This document shows positions 12,470 to 22,519 of a stretch of DNA of 51,506 nucleotides, one piece after another; within the stretch, counting starts at the first letter, position 1; every line of letters begins with the position of its first letter. The DNA lies in NCBI GenBank assembly GCA_001632425.1, contig KV425654.1, forward strand, positions 36,416 to 87,921. The letters are read 5' to 3'. The notes below the pieces were generated by a model that had not been told where the DNA came from, did no database searches, and saw only the letters and a list, made by a program, of their open reading frames with translations. This DNA is from Neolentinus lepideus HHB14362 ss-1 (lineage: Eukaryota; Basidiomycota; Agaricomycetes; Gloeophyllales; Gloeophyllaceae). Both the position numbers and the translations under genes were made by a program.

Positions 12470-12632
12470 TTCGCCCGTGAAGACCATCTCTACTACTCAT
12501 CCTTTCTGTCCAAGTCAGACTTCTCTCCCCAGAAGGTACGCGTGCCGAGTGCGTACGCAATGAAATGGCTTATCTCCGTGCCGTCCTTCGGCTCCGACTA
12601 CTGACTGATGCGGATTTCACTGCGAAAGCAAG

Positions 12633-12638
12633 TATAAA
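12633..12638 (+). promoter_or_regulatory. TATA box of AKR copy A-right
   Basis: TATAAA 52 bp upstream of the ATG at 12,690, in a block (AAGTATAAAGAGTCTTGACA) shared with the inverted copy. Confidence 0.55.
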
Positions 12639-12689
12639 GAGTCTTGACACTGTCGAGCAGTAATTAGACCAGTGCTCTCTTGATTATCC

Positions 12690-13993
12690 ATGACGGTGCT
12701 ACCCATACGCAAGATTGGCAAGGATGCAGTGTCCGCCATTGGATACGGTGCCATGGGGATCGGCTCCGTCGCATATGGTAAAGCTGACTCGGATGAGGAT
12801 CGGCTGAAGGTAACAAATACGCTCGTTCCGGAATGAATATTGACTGTAATTTTCGTTCTTTTCTGTCAGTTCCTTGACGTTCTTTACGAGAGCGGCTGCA
12901 CAAACTGGGACACCGCAAACATCTATGGCGATTCTGAAGAAATCATCGGAAAATGGTGGGTATATAGCTTCGGTTAAACAAGCCTCTCGTTTCACGTCTC
13001 GATCCATACAGGTTTGCGAAGACAGGAAAACGCAAGGAAATATTTCTTGCCACCAAGTTTGGTGTAGTAAGGCCTCCCCAGTCGGGCCGTCTGGTCAATG
13101 GCGAGCCCGAATATGTCAAGCAATGCATTGAAACATCCTTAAAGAGGCTGCAGACGGATCACGTCGACCTCTACTATCTGCACAGGTATGTTTCATTCAC
13201 TCATTAAACTTTGCGTGGCTCATCAACCGGACTAGGGCTGACCCGACGGTACCCATCGAGGTCACGGTCGGTGCAATGGCAGACCTCGTCAAGGCTAGCA
13301 AAGTGAAGTATCTTGGTCTCTCCGAGATCTCCTCTGCGACGCTACGGAGGGCCCATGCTGTCCATCCTATCACCGCCATTCAAGTGGAGTATTCTCCCTT
13401 CACATTGGACATTGAGGACGAAAAGATAGGCTTGCTGAAGACTGCTCGAGAGCTGGGCGTGACTGTTGTCGCTTACAGTCCTCTTGGGCGAGGATTGTTA
13501 ACTGGTAGATATGTAAGTCGAGCACTCGCATATGTGAGTCACGCAATGCTGATATGGGAGTATAGAAATCGCCGGACGACTTTGGAGAAGGCGATTTCCG
13601 GAGTTCGATCCCTCGCTATTCCAAGGAGAATTTTCCTAATATCCTCAAGATCACGGACGGCTTGAAGGCTATCGGAGAGCGGCACGGTGCCACGGCTGGT
13701 CAAGTTGCCATTGCTTGGTTGCTCGCACAAGGCGATGACATCATACCAATTCCTGGAACGAAGTCCGTGAAGGTGAGTTATAAACATTGTTGCGCCAGAT
13801 ATAAGATGCTGAGAGCCTCAAACCGGCATAGTATCTGAAAGAGAATCTTGGTGCAGCATCTGTGAAGCTGACCAAGGAGGAAGCAGCCGAAGTACGTGCG
13901 ATCGCAGAGAAAGCAGACGCCTCGCAGGGAGTCAGATATCCGCCTGGTATGGTGGACATGCTGTTTGCCGATACGCCACCGCTGGAGAAGTAG
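12690..13993 (+). CDS. Aldo/keto reductase, copy A-right (yakc/AKR13-like)
   Basis: Six exons give an uninterrupted 341-residue protein: 12,690-12,809; 12,870-12,955; 13,012-13,185; 13,236-13,512; 13,566-13,772; 13,832-13,993. All introns are GT-AG and short (50-60 bp). The product is a TIM-barrel NADPH-dependent oxidoreductase. The catalytic tetrad is Asp54 and Tyr59 (NWDTANIYG), Lys84 (LATKFG) and His126 (YYLHR). The barrel strands [26 protein letters not shown] and [11 protein letters not shown] are all present. Length is normal for the AKR13/yakc-type fungal reductases; the substrate is unknown. A second AKR lies downstream on the same strand and the inverted near-copy is at 1,140-2,443, so dosage may be doubled in this strain. 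Confidence 0.93.
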
Positions 13994-15348
13994 CTCTAGC
14001 ATTTGGAAGACAGGGGATTGCCTAGGGGCACTACGGTCTGCTATTGTTCCCAAATTGGCTTACTGTATCTACCTGCGGGAGTCAGACGTTCCAAGTTTCA
14101 GATTACGAATGTATCCGGCGATTTAAGAGGTACCCGTAAGTTCGAATTACTCTATCATTTCTTGATAATGGTACCAAGCTCGAAGCAAGCTGTTGACGTC
14201 CTCTTGCACCTCCTCGCGGATGGAGACTGTCAATCACAGTAATATTGTTATAACTGTGTTTTCGGAACATTAGAGCCCATAGTTAGTTCTTCTCTCAGTC
14301 GGTACCTGAGCAGCGAACCCGAGGCTCGAGACAGTCTCATTGGACAACGTTCAGACCTGTTTCCATTCGCGTTTGCGTCAGTACCGATTTACTGCGGTAC
14401 AGCGTCGGAGGGAACTAAGGGTCTGTTCGAATCCCCGATGATCTCTAAACCTGCCTGTCAAAACGCGGGTTCCGGGTAACATTCAAGTCCGAGGTACCCA
14501 GTGTTCTGTAACGTGCTGGTCTATAGTGGTACCATATCTCCCCTCGTTAACCACAGCCACTGCTGGCCACACCAGCCACAGATGCAGAGAACACTATCCC
14601 CATTTCTGCTACGTGTATATCACAAACATGCAATATTGAATTGTATAAGAAACGTTGCTTGACTCCCTTTTATTAGACGTATTAGGCTGGAAATGCGTAC
14701 ATCACGGACCAAAAACGCGTCTGTGGCGCGAGGACAGCCGTGGGAGTCTCACTAGTCAATTGTGGCGTATTGTGGTGGAGGCATAGGGTATCAGTGATGC
14801 AATACTATATGAACTGTGGTCAGAATGTCAAAGATTAAGAATGATTAGGAGCATTAGTACCGATGTGCCTGTTCAAACTTTGTAGCAGTTGAGCTGACAT
14901 CAGGAATTTCGGGAAGGTCTTTTGTCCTGAGACGCCCTGAGAGCCTGAGATACGAGACACTACGAAATATTTCTGTGTGAGGGTTCTCAGACACTTTCCC
15001 TACTTCTTGATGGCTATACATATGAATCATTGACGATTGAGCCGCATCTTCTCCAGGTTCAAATTCCGGCTTCCTGTCATTGCGCCGGAGGCCCGAAGGA
15101 CGCGAACTCATTAAGAGTACTATTTGTACCTGGTACTTGTGGCGTATGGGCTCTCATCGTGACACATTCTCCTAGATGGGGGCTGATACAGCGGCATATC
15201 GACCGGGATTCATGGCTCCAGATTCAGCTCTTAGTACTAGTCGCTATTTAATGGCTCGATAAAGTTCTTTCACGGACACAAAAATGACTATAAAGAGAGA
15301 CGGTGGATTTGGGTGATGGTCAGAAAAAGCATTTCATCGAACATCGGA
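13994..15348. other. Intergenic region between the tandem AKR genes
   Basis: The first 650 bp are duplicated in the left arm; the rest (about 14,650-15,348) is right-arm specific in this window. No gene is recognisable. The minus-strand frame at 14,854-15,111 has no recognisable motif. The AKR-B promoter is at the right end, with TATAAA at 15,289-15,294. Confidence 0.5.
15289..15294 (+). promoter_or_regulatory. TATA box of AKR-B
   Basis: TATAAA 55 bp upstream of the preferred ATG at 15,349. The same CTATAAAG context is kept upstream of the decayed AKR-C (24,984-24,989). Confidence 0.5.
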
Positions 15349-16647
15349 ATGTTCCTCCCTACACGCAAGATTGGCAACGACACCGTGACCGCCATTGGCT
15401 ACGGATCCCTGGGCATTGGCTCTGTGGTATACGGTCAAGCTGACCCCGAAGAGGAGCGCCTTAAGGTGAAAAAAATGCTTATCTGGGATTCAACGGTGTT
15501 GGCTTATATGTTCCTTGTCTGTTAGTTCCTTGACACTCTGTATGAGAGCGGGTGTACGAACTGGGACACTGCGAACATTTATGGCAACTCGGAAGAATTG
15601 ATGGGAAAATGGTAAACACAATAGCTTTGTCACCCCCCACGAGCATTTCTAATGACCAATGCTAGGTTCTCGAAGACGGGCAAACGGAAGGAGATATTCC
15701 TCGCCACCAAGGGTGGTCTAGGACCACCAGAGCCAGGTCGTCTGGTCAGTGGCGAGCCTGAGTACATCAAAGGGTGTATCGAGACTTCCTTGAAGAAGCT
15801 CCAGACAGATTATATCGATCTCTACTACCTTCACCGGTACGTCTCATCTTTAATTAATGTTCATCGAAACTTATCAGCCACACTAGAGCTGATCCGACGG
15901 TGCCAATCGAAGTCACAGTCCGAGCAATGGCAGAGTTCGTCAAGGCAGGCAAAGTGAAATATCTTGGCCTCTCAGAAATCTCTGCAGAAACCCTACGACG
16001 TGCACACGCCATCCATCCAATCTCCGCCATCCAGACCGAGTACTCGCCCTTCACCCTCGACATAGAGGATGAAAAAATCGGCTTCCTTAAAACTTCACGT
16101 GAATTGGGTGTTACCATAGTCGCGTACAGTCCCCTTGGCAGAGGTTTGCTGACCGGAAGATATGTGAGTTTCGCTTGTGCACACATGATCGGTGCAGCGC
16201 TGATGCACGGACTAGAGATCGCCTAACGATTTCGAGGAAGGTGACATCAGAAGGAACGTTCCTCGCTACTCCAAGGAGAACTTTCCGAACATCCTCAAGA
16301 TTACTGATGGTCTGAAGGCCATCGGAGAACGGCACGGCGCGACGGCTGGACAAGTTGCCCTTGCTTGGCTGCTCGCTCAAGGCGACAATATCATTCCGAT
16401 ACCTGGTACCAAGTCCGTCAAGGTAAGTTGTAATGAATGGCACCACCGATTATTTGTAACTGATGCCTTAATTCTGCGAAAGTATTTGAAGGAGAACCTG
16501 GGTGCTGCCTCGGTTAAACTGAGCAAGGATGAAGTCAGTGAAGTACGGGCCGTCGCAGAGAATGCGGATGCCGCACAGGGACTCAGATATCCACCTATTC
16601 TGGCAGCTGCCCTGTTTGTTGACACTCCTCCTTTGACAAAGCTTTAG
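15349..16647 (+). CDS. Aldo/keto reductase B (yakc/AKR13-like)
   Basis: Six exons with the same boundaries as copy A encode 340 residues: 15,349-15,465; 15,526-15,611; 15,666-15,836; 15,887-16,163; 16,216-16,422; 16,483-16,647. The tetrad is kept: Asp and Tyr in NWDTANIYG, Lys in FLATKGG, His in YYLHR. The start MFLPTRKIG aligns with the copy A start; an upstream in-frame ATG at 15,316 (MVRKSISSNIG) would add 11 residues and cannot be excluded. The protein ends DTPPLTKL. It is clearly paralogous to copy A but more diverged than the two A copies are from each other. Its last exon plus flank recurs at 264-428, 19,482-19,514 (tail only) and in the decayed AKR-C. Substrate unknown. Confidence 0.92.
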
Positions 16648-17266
16648 TCAAAGTCACGGTGACTTTATTTCGACTCGGGATATATCTTTCCGGGGAGAGG
16701 GTTTCTTGGAACCGAGTATTACAAGATGAATTGGAATGGGCGCTGCGAATTTACCCTTCCGTCGTTTATTATAATGATGAAATTTGAGGGTGGATGCAAT
16801 TCTGAAGAAGAAACATCAACGGGATTCAGCGGAGTTCTAAATTCTCACGGTGTTCATCTTCGTATCTTGCGACGTTGGCAATACTAGTAATGATGGGTCC
16901 TACGCACCCTCTGTACCTCACTCAAGTAGCAAGTGGACTATTACATCATTTCTGCAAGTCCAACACTGTGACAGCCTGTGACGGGCGCACAACGCACCTT
17001 GTCACAACATCGACCGGCTATATCGTGCGACTCCCAATTCATCCTTAATATCCATCCATAGCTTGGATTCTATTGCATCGATGAGCTGTCAGGGTACACA
17101 TGGGACCGTGGATGCTGCGTTGTACCGACAATGCTGTGCAACACAGCACTGTACAGCAGTGCTGAGCTTCGTATCTTTTCAAGCCGAGGACGCCCACCTC
17201 ATGAACACTGGCACATGTACTTATCTTGAATTGTCGCAGACCCTGTTATCAGCTCAGTGATCGAAG
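16648..17266. repeat. AKR-B 3' flank, duplicated at 19,515-20,206 and partly at 26,237-26,410 and 1-263
   Basis: A non-coding block beginning with GTCACGGTGACTTTATTTCG and containing CGACTCGGGATATATCTTTC occurs four times, each time following an AKR tail. The rightward extension to the dsRBD gene start is shared only with the 19.5 kb copy. It carries no gene. The first part may be the AKR terminator or 3' UTR. Confidence 0.8.
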
Positions 17267-18733
17267 ATGGCGCAAAGCGACGATGCGGGTAAGAGAGTAC
17301 TTTATAGCCTGTGTCGATGCATTTATTCAAAGGCTGCGTGTAGCCCGAATCCTTCTTAACAATCAGCTGCAGACGCAAGCTTCCGGTTCTGTGTTGACAT
17401 GGGAGATACAGGCCTCTGGACCCGCACATATGTCCTACTGGACAGCTATCGCGAGGAGTCAGTGAGATACGCCTTGAAGAACGCATCACCCCCTTATTAT
17501 GCTATCCCACGCAGTCGATGGAGTAGAGTATGGGCGGGGTGTAGGCCCCTCTCGTCGTGCCGCCCAAGATTCTGCCGCCACGTATGTGCTGCAGGCAATA
17601 AAAGATGCGCCGACAGCGTTACGGCGGAGAAGAGGAGATTCTCCACAGCCCGGAGTGGACACCTCAAGTGACCCCCCTGCGTCAAAGGATCTTCGGCCTC
17701 TTCCTTTTGGACGGACATATCAGTCTGCCTCGGTAACCCCGTCACATTCGAGGTCCAGAGAAGATACTGAAGACCATACCGAGCCCGGTGTATCGGAAAG
17801 AGATGCAGGTGTTACCCCCGACCGCTATGCTTCGTCGATTCATGTGTATCCTCCCGGTGGTCTTGATCTCGACGCTGAACGGGGAGCTAACGTTTCTGAT
17901 CCACGGATGGAGCCTCACACCACTGGACAGCACCAAAACGGGGAGTATGGTCTTTCCCCTAACGGGAACATCGGACTGGTTAGCTTTGCCCCTGCATTCG
18001 ATATCCTGCACGTTCTCAACTGACTGTCGCTGTCAGCCCGTGGACACATTCGAGGTAAAGTTACACTTGAAGCCTCGCAGTCACGTCAGCGTGCTGGTCC
18101 ACCGGAATTGGGACGACGAGCAGCTCCGGCTGTACCTGGTCTCTGCGTATGACGAGATGCGCAGCCCTTGGAGAAGGTGGCTGCTCGCCAGAAAATTGAG
18201 GTAGTGTACACACCGCAGTGCATATCACGGTATCGCTGACTAACTGGGAATCAATCGAAACACAGGGCCATATCACTCGTAAAGGTGGGCAGCCTCCTCG
18301 AATTCCTTAACATGCAATCTTACCGTGTCAGTCAGTACAGGGGCCCGGGCTGGTGCGAGTCGGTCCAGTCCAGTTTGGACTCGTATGACATCCAATCAAA
18401 GGCCAGCTCACATCGGCCCAGTCGCGCGCTTGTGCAGTACGTAGGGAACCTAGTCTCGGAAGACCCCGAATACGGGCTGGAATTCATGGAGTCGTGGTGG
18501 ACGGCGCCTCTGATCATGGTGTGCTTGCTCGGTATGCTCCTGGCAACTATTTTCGCCTTTTGGTACGGGCACCACTTCGGTGACTACAGCGGTGGATTTA
18601 CCATTGCAGGTGAGGTTACCTACCGGTCTTCTCTGTGGACTGCACCGGAACTTACAGGATGATAGCATACTCTGCCGGACTATTGAGTATCATGTTGGTT
18701 CTATTCCAGGTCGCTGTTGCCGTTCGGCCTTGA
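17267..18733 (+). CDS. dsRNA-binding-domain protein with two C-terminal membrane segments (member 1)
   Basis: Seven hand-spliced exons keep frame for 374 residues: 17,267-17,288; 17,344-17,457; 17,515-17,978; 18,037-18,200; 18,266-18,284 (19 nt); 18,336-18,609; 18,666-18,733. Residues about 8-80 form a double-stranded-RNA-binding fold: LLNNQLQTQ, LTWEIQASGPAHMSYW, then GRGVGPSRRAAQDSAA, with the usual Gly-x-Gly-x-Gly then basic helix. A polar low-complexity linker follows. A conserved block NWDDEQLRLYLVSAYDEM...RRWLLARKLR comes next. The micro-exon encodes AISLVK. Residues about 318-338 (APLIMVCLLGMLLATIFAFWY) and 354-372 (YSAGLLSIMLVLFQVAVAV) look like membrane helices. Known part: the dsRBD fold binds dsRNA or protein partners. 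Inference: a membrane-anchored dsRNA-binding or adaptor protein. No Pfam name for the C-terminal part comes to mind. Confidence 0.8.
18266..18284 (+). other. 19-nt micro-exon of member 1
   Basis: It is flanked by ACAG and GTGGGC, enters in phase 2 and leaves in phase 0. Without it the last two exons are out of frame. The same-sized exon is found in the two other intact members (20,621-20,639 and 32,603-32,621). Confidence 0.75.
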
Positions 18734-19048
18734 AGCTTGAAGCTTGAATCGACACGGTTTACATAAAGCGGGTACGGAGGATTTGTCTGCAGTTTCATCA
18801 TCTGTGGGCTAAATTTAGTGCAGTAGCTAGGGTTAGGGCTAGCCGCCGCTGTGACACAAAAAGTAAACCTCGATGAACATAGTATAACTTTGATGAAGAT
18901 CACTATTATCTAGTTAAAGAATTAAACGCATCGATCTTGCAATACACATGAACACGAGAAAACATCGCTCTTACATATCTGCTTCTCCTCACGACACAAC
19001 CAGCCGTCCAAGGCTAGTAGCTAGTCAAGCTTCACGTAGACCGCTCCA
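18734..19048. other. Spacer between dsRBD member 1 and the F-box fragment
   Basis: No gene. It is homologous in pieces to sequence after member 2 (from 21,089) and before the intact F-box gene's 3' end (about 21,770-21,830 and 22,255-22,360). It lacks about 1 kb that is present in the second unit. Confidence 0.6.
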
Positions 19049-19480
19049 TTGAACAGCCCAACGCTCGTCCCTCGTCAAGCGCCAGAGCGCGCACGGCGTT
19101 GGGGCGGAACGGCAGGTTCGGGTACGCGCTCAACAGCGTCGCGACCTTCCCGCCGCGGTCAGGGCACGGAAACGCGACGCCGACGACGCGCACCTCCTCC
19201 GTCTCGACGTTACGCTGTAGCCACAGCGCTCGGCGAGCCCGGGGCGCGGGAGGTCGACATCTGCGTGCCCCCGCTGAGGTTCGTGGTGAGGTGCAGCGGC
19301 GTCGGGGATGTCGATGTGGTGAGCTGCGTGGTGGGGAGGGCGAGGGTTGCGACAGAGAGGTGCGCGAGGTAGCCCTCGACGAAGCGGAAGGTCATAAAGG
19401 GTTGTCGGAGGGTATGAAGTCGGGAGCGCTGGGGAGCGTGGACATGACGGTGTCGAGGAGGGGGCCGAGGTCGGTGAGAC
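19049..19480 (-). pseudogene. 3' fragment of an F-box-type gene (partial copy of 22,520-24,239)
   Basis: On the minus strand it contains NVETEEVRVVGVAFPCPD and AYPNLPFRPNAVRALALDE, matching the C-terminus of the intact F-box gene. Further upstream it has sequence (APDFIPSDNPFMTFRFVEGY, YLAHLSVATLALPTTQL) that has no visible partner because the intact gene has an N run there. Relative to the intact gene there is a frameshift in the AERCGYS stretch, which should read RALWLQ. The GDAFSG repeats are missing and the C-terminus differs. The upstream side ends abruptly at an AKR tail. It is non-functional. Confidence 0.85.
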
Positions 19481-20206
19481 GGTTTGTTGACACTCCTCCT
19501 TTGACAAAGCTTTAGTCCTAGAATCACGGTGACTTTATTTCGACTCGGGATATATCTTTCTGGGGACAGGGGTTTTTGAGACCGAGTGTTGCAAGAATCA
19601 TTAGGATGAGCGCTGCAAATTTACTCCTCCCTGGGTTATGGTCCACTGGCAGTAAATAATGATGAAATTTGAGGCCTGAGGATGCAATTCTGAAGAAGAA
19701 ACATTGGCGGAATTAAACGGAGTTCTAAATTCTCACGGTGCTCATCTTCGTATCTTGCGACGTCGGCAATACTAGTAATGATGGGATCTACGCAAACTGT
19801 ACCTCGCTCAAGTAGCAAGCTTGGACTATTACATAAATCATTTCTGCAAGTCCAACACGTGACGGCCTGTGACAGATAGGCGCACAACGCACAACGCACA
19901 CGATCTATATGTAGAACCTAATATCTCGTCACAACATCGATCAGTGGCTGCAGCCGTCTATATCGTGCGACTCTCGATTCCACTTTCGATAAGTACCAAT
20001 ACACAGCCTGTATTGTATTAATATTGACGAACTGTCAGGTGAGCACGCGGATGCTGCGCTGCACCGGCAATATTGCTGTGTTCCACAGCATAGCAGTGCT
20101 GAGCCTCGTGTCTAGCGATTCATCTTTTCAAGCCAACCTCATGAAGACTTCCACACATCCCTATCCCAAATTGTCGCAGACCCTGCTACCAGCTCAGTGA
20201 TCGAAG

Positions 20207-21088
20207 ATGACCGGCTATCGTAAGAGAGCACTTTATAGCCTGTGTCAATGCATTTATTCAAAGGTTGCGTGTAGCCCGAATGCTTCTTTTCAATCAGCTG
20301 CAGATGCATCCTTCTATGGGCAAGTTGACATGGGAAACAGAGGTCTCCACTCCTGCATTCGATATCCTGCACGTTCTCAACTGACTGTCGCTGTCAGTAC
20401 GTGGATAGATTCGTGATAAAGCTACTCTTGAAGCCTCGAGGTCATTCTGCTGTGATGGTCGAGCAAAATTGGGACGACGAGAAGCTCCGGCTGCATCTGG
20501 TCTCTGAATACGACAAGATGCGCAGTCCATTGAGACGGTGGCTGCTCGCTAGAAAATTAAGGTGGCGTACACGGTACCGCGGTGTACGTCGTGGTATGAC
20601 TAACTGGGGAATTGAAACAGATGTGTATCTCTCGTAAAGGTGGGCAGCGTCCTCGTATTTTCTCACCGGCGATCTTACCGTGCCAGTCAGGACAGGGGCT
20701 CGGGTTGGTGCGAGTCGATCCCGTCCAGACTAGACTCATACGACATTCAATCTAAGGTCAGCTCACATCGGCCCAGTCGCGCACTTGTGCAGTATGTAGG
20801 GAACCTAGTCTCTGAAGACCCTGAATACGGGCTGGAATTCATGGAGTCGTGGTGGATGGCGCCTCTGATCATGGTGTGCTTGCTCGGTATGCTCCTGGCA
20901 ACTATTTTCGCCTTTTGGTATGGGCACCATTTTAGGGACTATAGCGGTGGATTTACCATTGCAGGTGAGGTTACCTACCGGTCTTCTCTGTGGACTGTAC
21001 CGGAACTTACAGGATGATAGCATACTCTGCCGGACTATTGAGTATCATGTTGGTTCTATTCCAGGTCGCCGTTGCTGCTCGGCCTTGA
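20207..21088 (+). CDS. Truncated dsRBD / two-membrane-segment protein (member 2, most of dsRBD deleted)
   Basis: Six exons keep frame for 201 residues: 20,207-20,219; 20,275-20,342; 20,398-20,561; 20,621-20,639 (19 nt); 20,691-20,964; 21,021-21,088. The last four exons have exactly the lengths seen in member 1 (164, 19, 274, 68). The N-terminus, MTGYPRMLLFNQLQMHPS then LTWETE, keeps only the first helix and strand of the dsRBD. The remaining dsRBD and the linker were removed by a deletion that joined dsRBD strand 1 to an intron tail, so GAG/GTCTCC now serves as splice donor. The conserved NWDDEKLRLHLVSEYDKM, RRWLLARKLR, DPEYGLEFMESW and both hydrophobic segments are intact. It is either a functional dsRBD-less variant or a very young relic; the conserved frame favours the former. 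Confidence 0.65.
20621..20639 (+). other. 19-nt micro-exon of member 2
   Basis: Encodes CVSLVK plus the completed Arg codon, flanked by ACAG and GTGGGC. Same size and phase as in member 1. Confidence 0.7.
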
Positions 21089-22519
21089 ATTGATACGGTT
21101 TAGAGCCCTGTCACGAGTATGTCCAAGGTACAGAGAATTCGTCTGTAATTTCTTTCGACTATCTGCGGCCTAAATGCCCCTGCTCTGGCAGTCCCTACCG
21201 GCATCTGCCGTCCAATATCTCTGGCCGCCCCAAATATCGATGTAACTTGAAGCCTATGTCTTACGACGCCACAAATGTATTCGTAGCCGTTTGTTCACTC
21301 ACACTCCGATTCCGTCCGCCCGTCCATACCCCTTTGCTGTCCCCCTTCTTCTGGTCGACTATCTTGTTCTACGATACTCTCTTGTGTCTCCTTTGTATGG
21401 GTACGTACTGCCTTCGCCGACGCAATTCCCCTCCTCGTGATACCTTCCGTTCTGCGCATGCAGTCATCATATCGTATGTTTTCTCTTCTTCTTGGTCATG
21501 CGCGCTACGCTGCAGTCTCTTATGCTTACCCATCTGTTCCTTTTCTTTTACTCATCTATGACTCGTATAGTAAACTCTTGCCTTGGTATGTGAACATACG
21601 TGATGCCCATATTTCTGATTTTCGGCTGCATGGCGCCTTCACCGTATGTCGATTCTGGACCCGCACGCAATAACGAATTTTTTCTTCCAGCGGTGATAGC
21701 TGACCAGAGTCGCTCTACTAGTACTGAACGTTGCGTCGCACCTCTCCTGCAGTTTAGAAATCCTTTTAGAGCATATAGGGTTAGGGGCTAGCCGCTAGGT
21801 CATAAAACTCGATAACCATGCGTCAGGATACACGGATATCTCCAGGTAGAGTTTATGTCGCTACAGAGGCATTATTATCCCAACAGCGGTAGTACGGAGA
21901 TCGCTTGCACGTTCTGAGCCCAGATCTCCGGCAGGACATAGTAGCGTGGCATGTCTCCATTGCAAGACGGTTTCTCCGCATTGTACGTGCAGACCATCAT
22001 ACCCACCAAGGCGCTGCGATATCCTCCGTGACCTACTACTCCTTACACCTACACTAACTCTGTGCCATCTGAAATAGAATGGAGTAAGTGGAGTCTTGAA
22101 GTCAGCCGCGGTGCAGACAGAGGTTAGAGATCCCGGTCTTCTCTACGTGCACGATGGCGCCAGCAGTTCAGGGAGACGCGCTCTCCAGTAGAATAGAGGC
22201 ATCCAACCCAGGAAGATGATGGACGGCTACGATAGATATTTCCAGCATTCCTGATGTGACACAACTCCAACGAAGATCATTATTATGTAGTCAAGAATTA
22301 ACCGCACCGCTATACACGAGAAAATATCGCTCTTACACATCCGCTTATCCCTCCGACACATCCGCTCCTCCCTACGACTCAAGCACGTACACCTCTTAAC
22401 ACTCAATCACGCACCCTCTAACACCCAACCACCCAGCCCTCTACCCTCCAACACTCAACCACCCAGCCCTCTACCTCCAACACCCAACCACCCAACCACC
22501 CAGCCACCCATCCCCCTCC
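21089..22519. other. Non-coding region with segments specific to the second duplication unit
   Basis: Compared with 18,734-19,000, the pieces 21,175-21,770 and 21,835-22,250 are extra. The first has a weak frame with a FFWSTILFYDTLLCLLCMG stretch that could be a relic of a multi-pass membrane protein; I do not call it a gene. Confidence 0.45.
22385..22515. repeat. Short tandem repeat of about 26 bp, CAACACYCAACCACCCAGCC type
   Basis: Three or more imperfect units rich in ACC run up to the end of the F-box coding region. It probably lies in the 3' UTR and may mark a slippage-prone site. Confidence 0.8.

Larger units (their letters stand above)
12470..16911. repeat. Right arm of the large inverted repeat, longer form
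   Basis: This arm carries a complete AKR gene (12,690-13,993), its 3' flank, a second AKR gene (15,349-16,647) and about 260 bp of downstream sequence. Reverse-complement copies of its two ends lie at 1-2,662, while the middle 1.8 kb is found only here. The two arms are about 9.8 kb apart and enclose CUL3 and exportin-T. Confidence 0.93.
19481..21110. repeat. Second copy of the AKR-tail / flank / dsRBD-gene segment (first copy 16,613 to about 18,800)
   Basis: It starts with the last 33 bases of an AKR coding sequence (TTTGTTGACACTCCTCC onward, to TAG at 19,514), then the AKR flank, then dsRBD member 2. It runs in the same orientation and order as the first unit. Together with the F-box fragment just before it, this is the expected product of a tandem duplication. 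Confidence 0.85.

Noticed and set aside
18820..18850. Telomere-like GGGTTAGGG at about 18,825 and again at about 21,778
   Set aside because: Only one and a half units each time, both in homologous duplicated sequence. Not a telomere or interstitial array.
21247..21561. 104-residue frame with a hydrophobic stretch
   Set aside because: Weak resemblance to a membrane protein exon but pyrimidine-rich, no splice partners and no repeat of the frame elsewhere.
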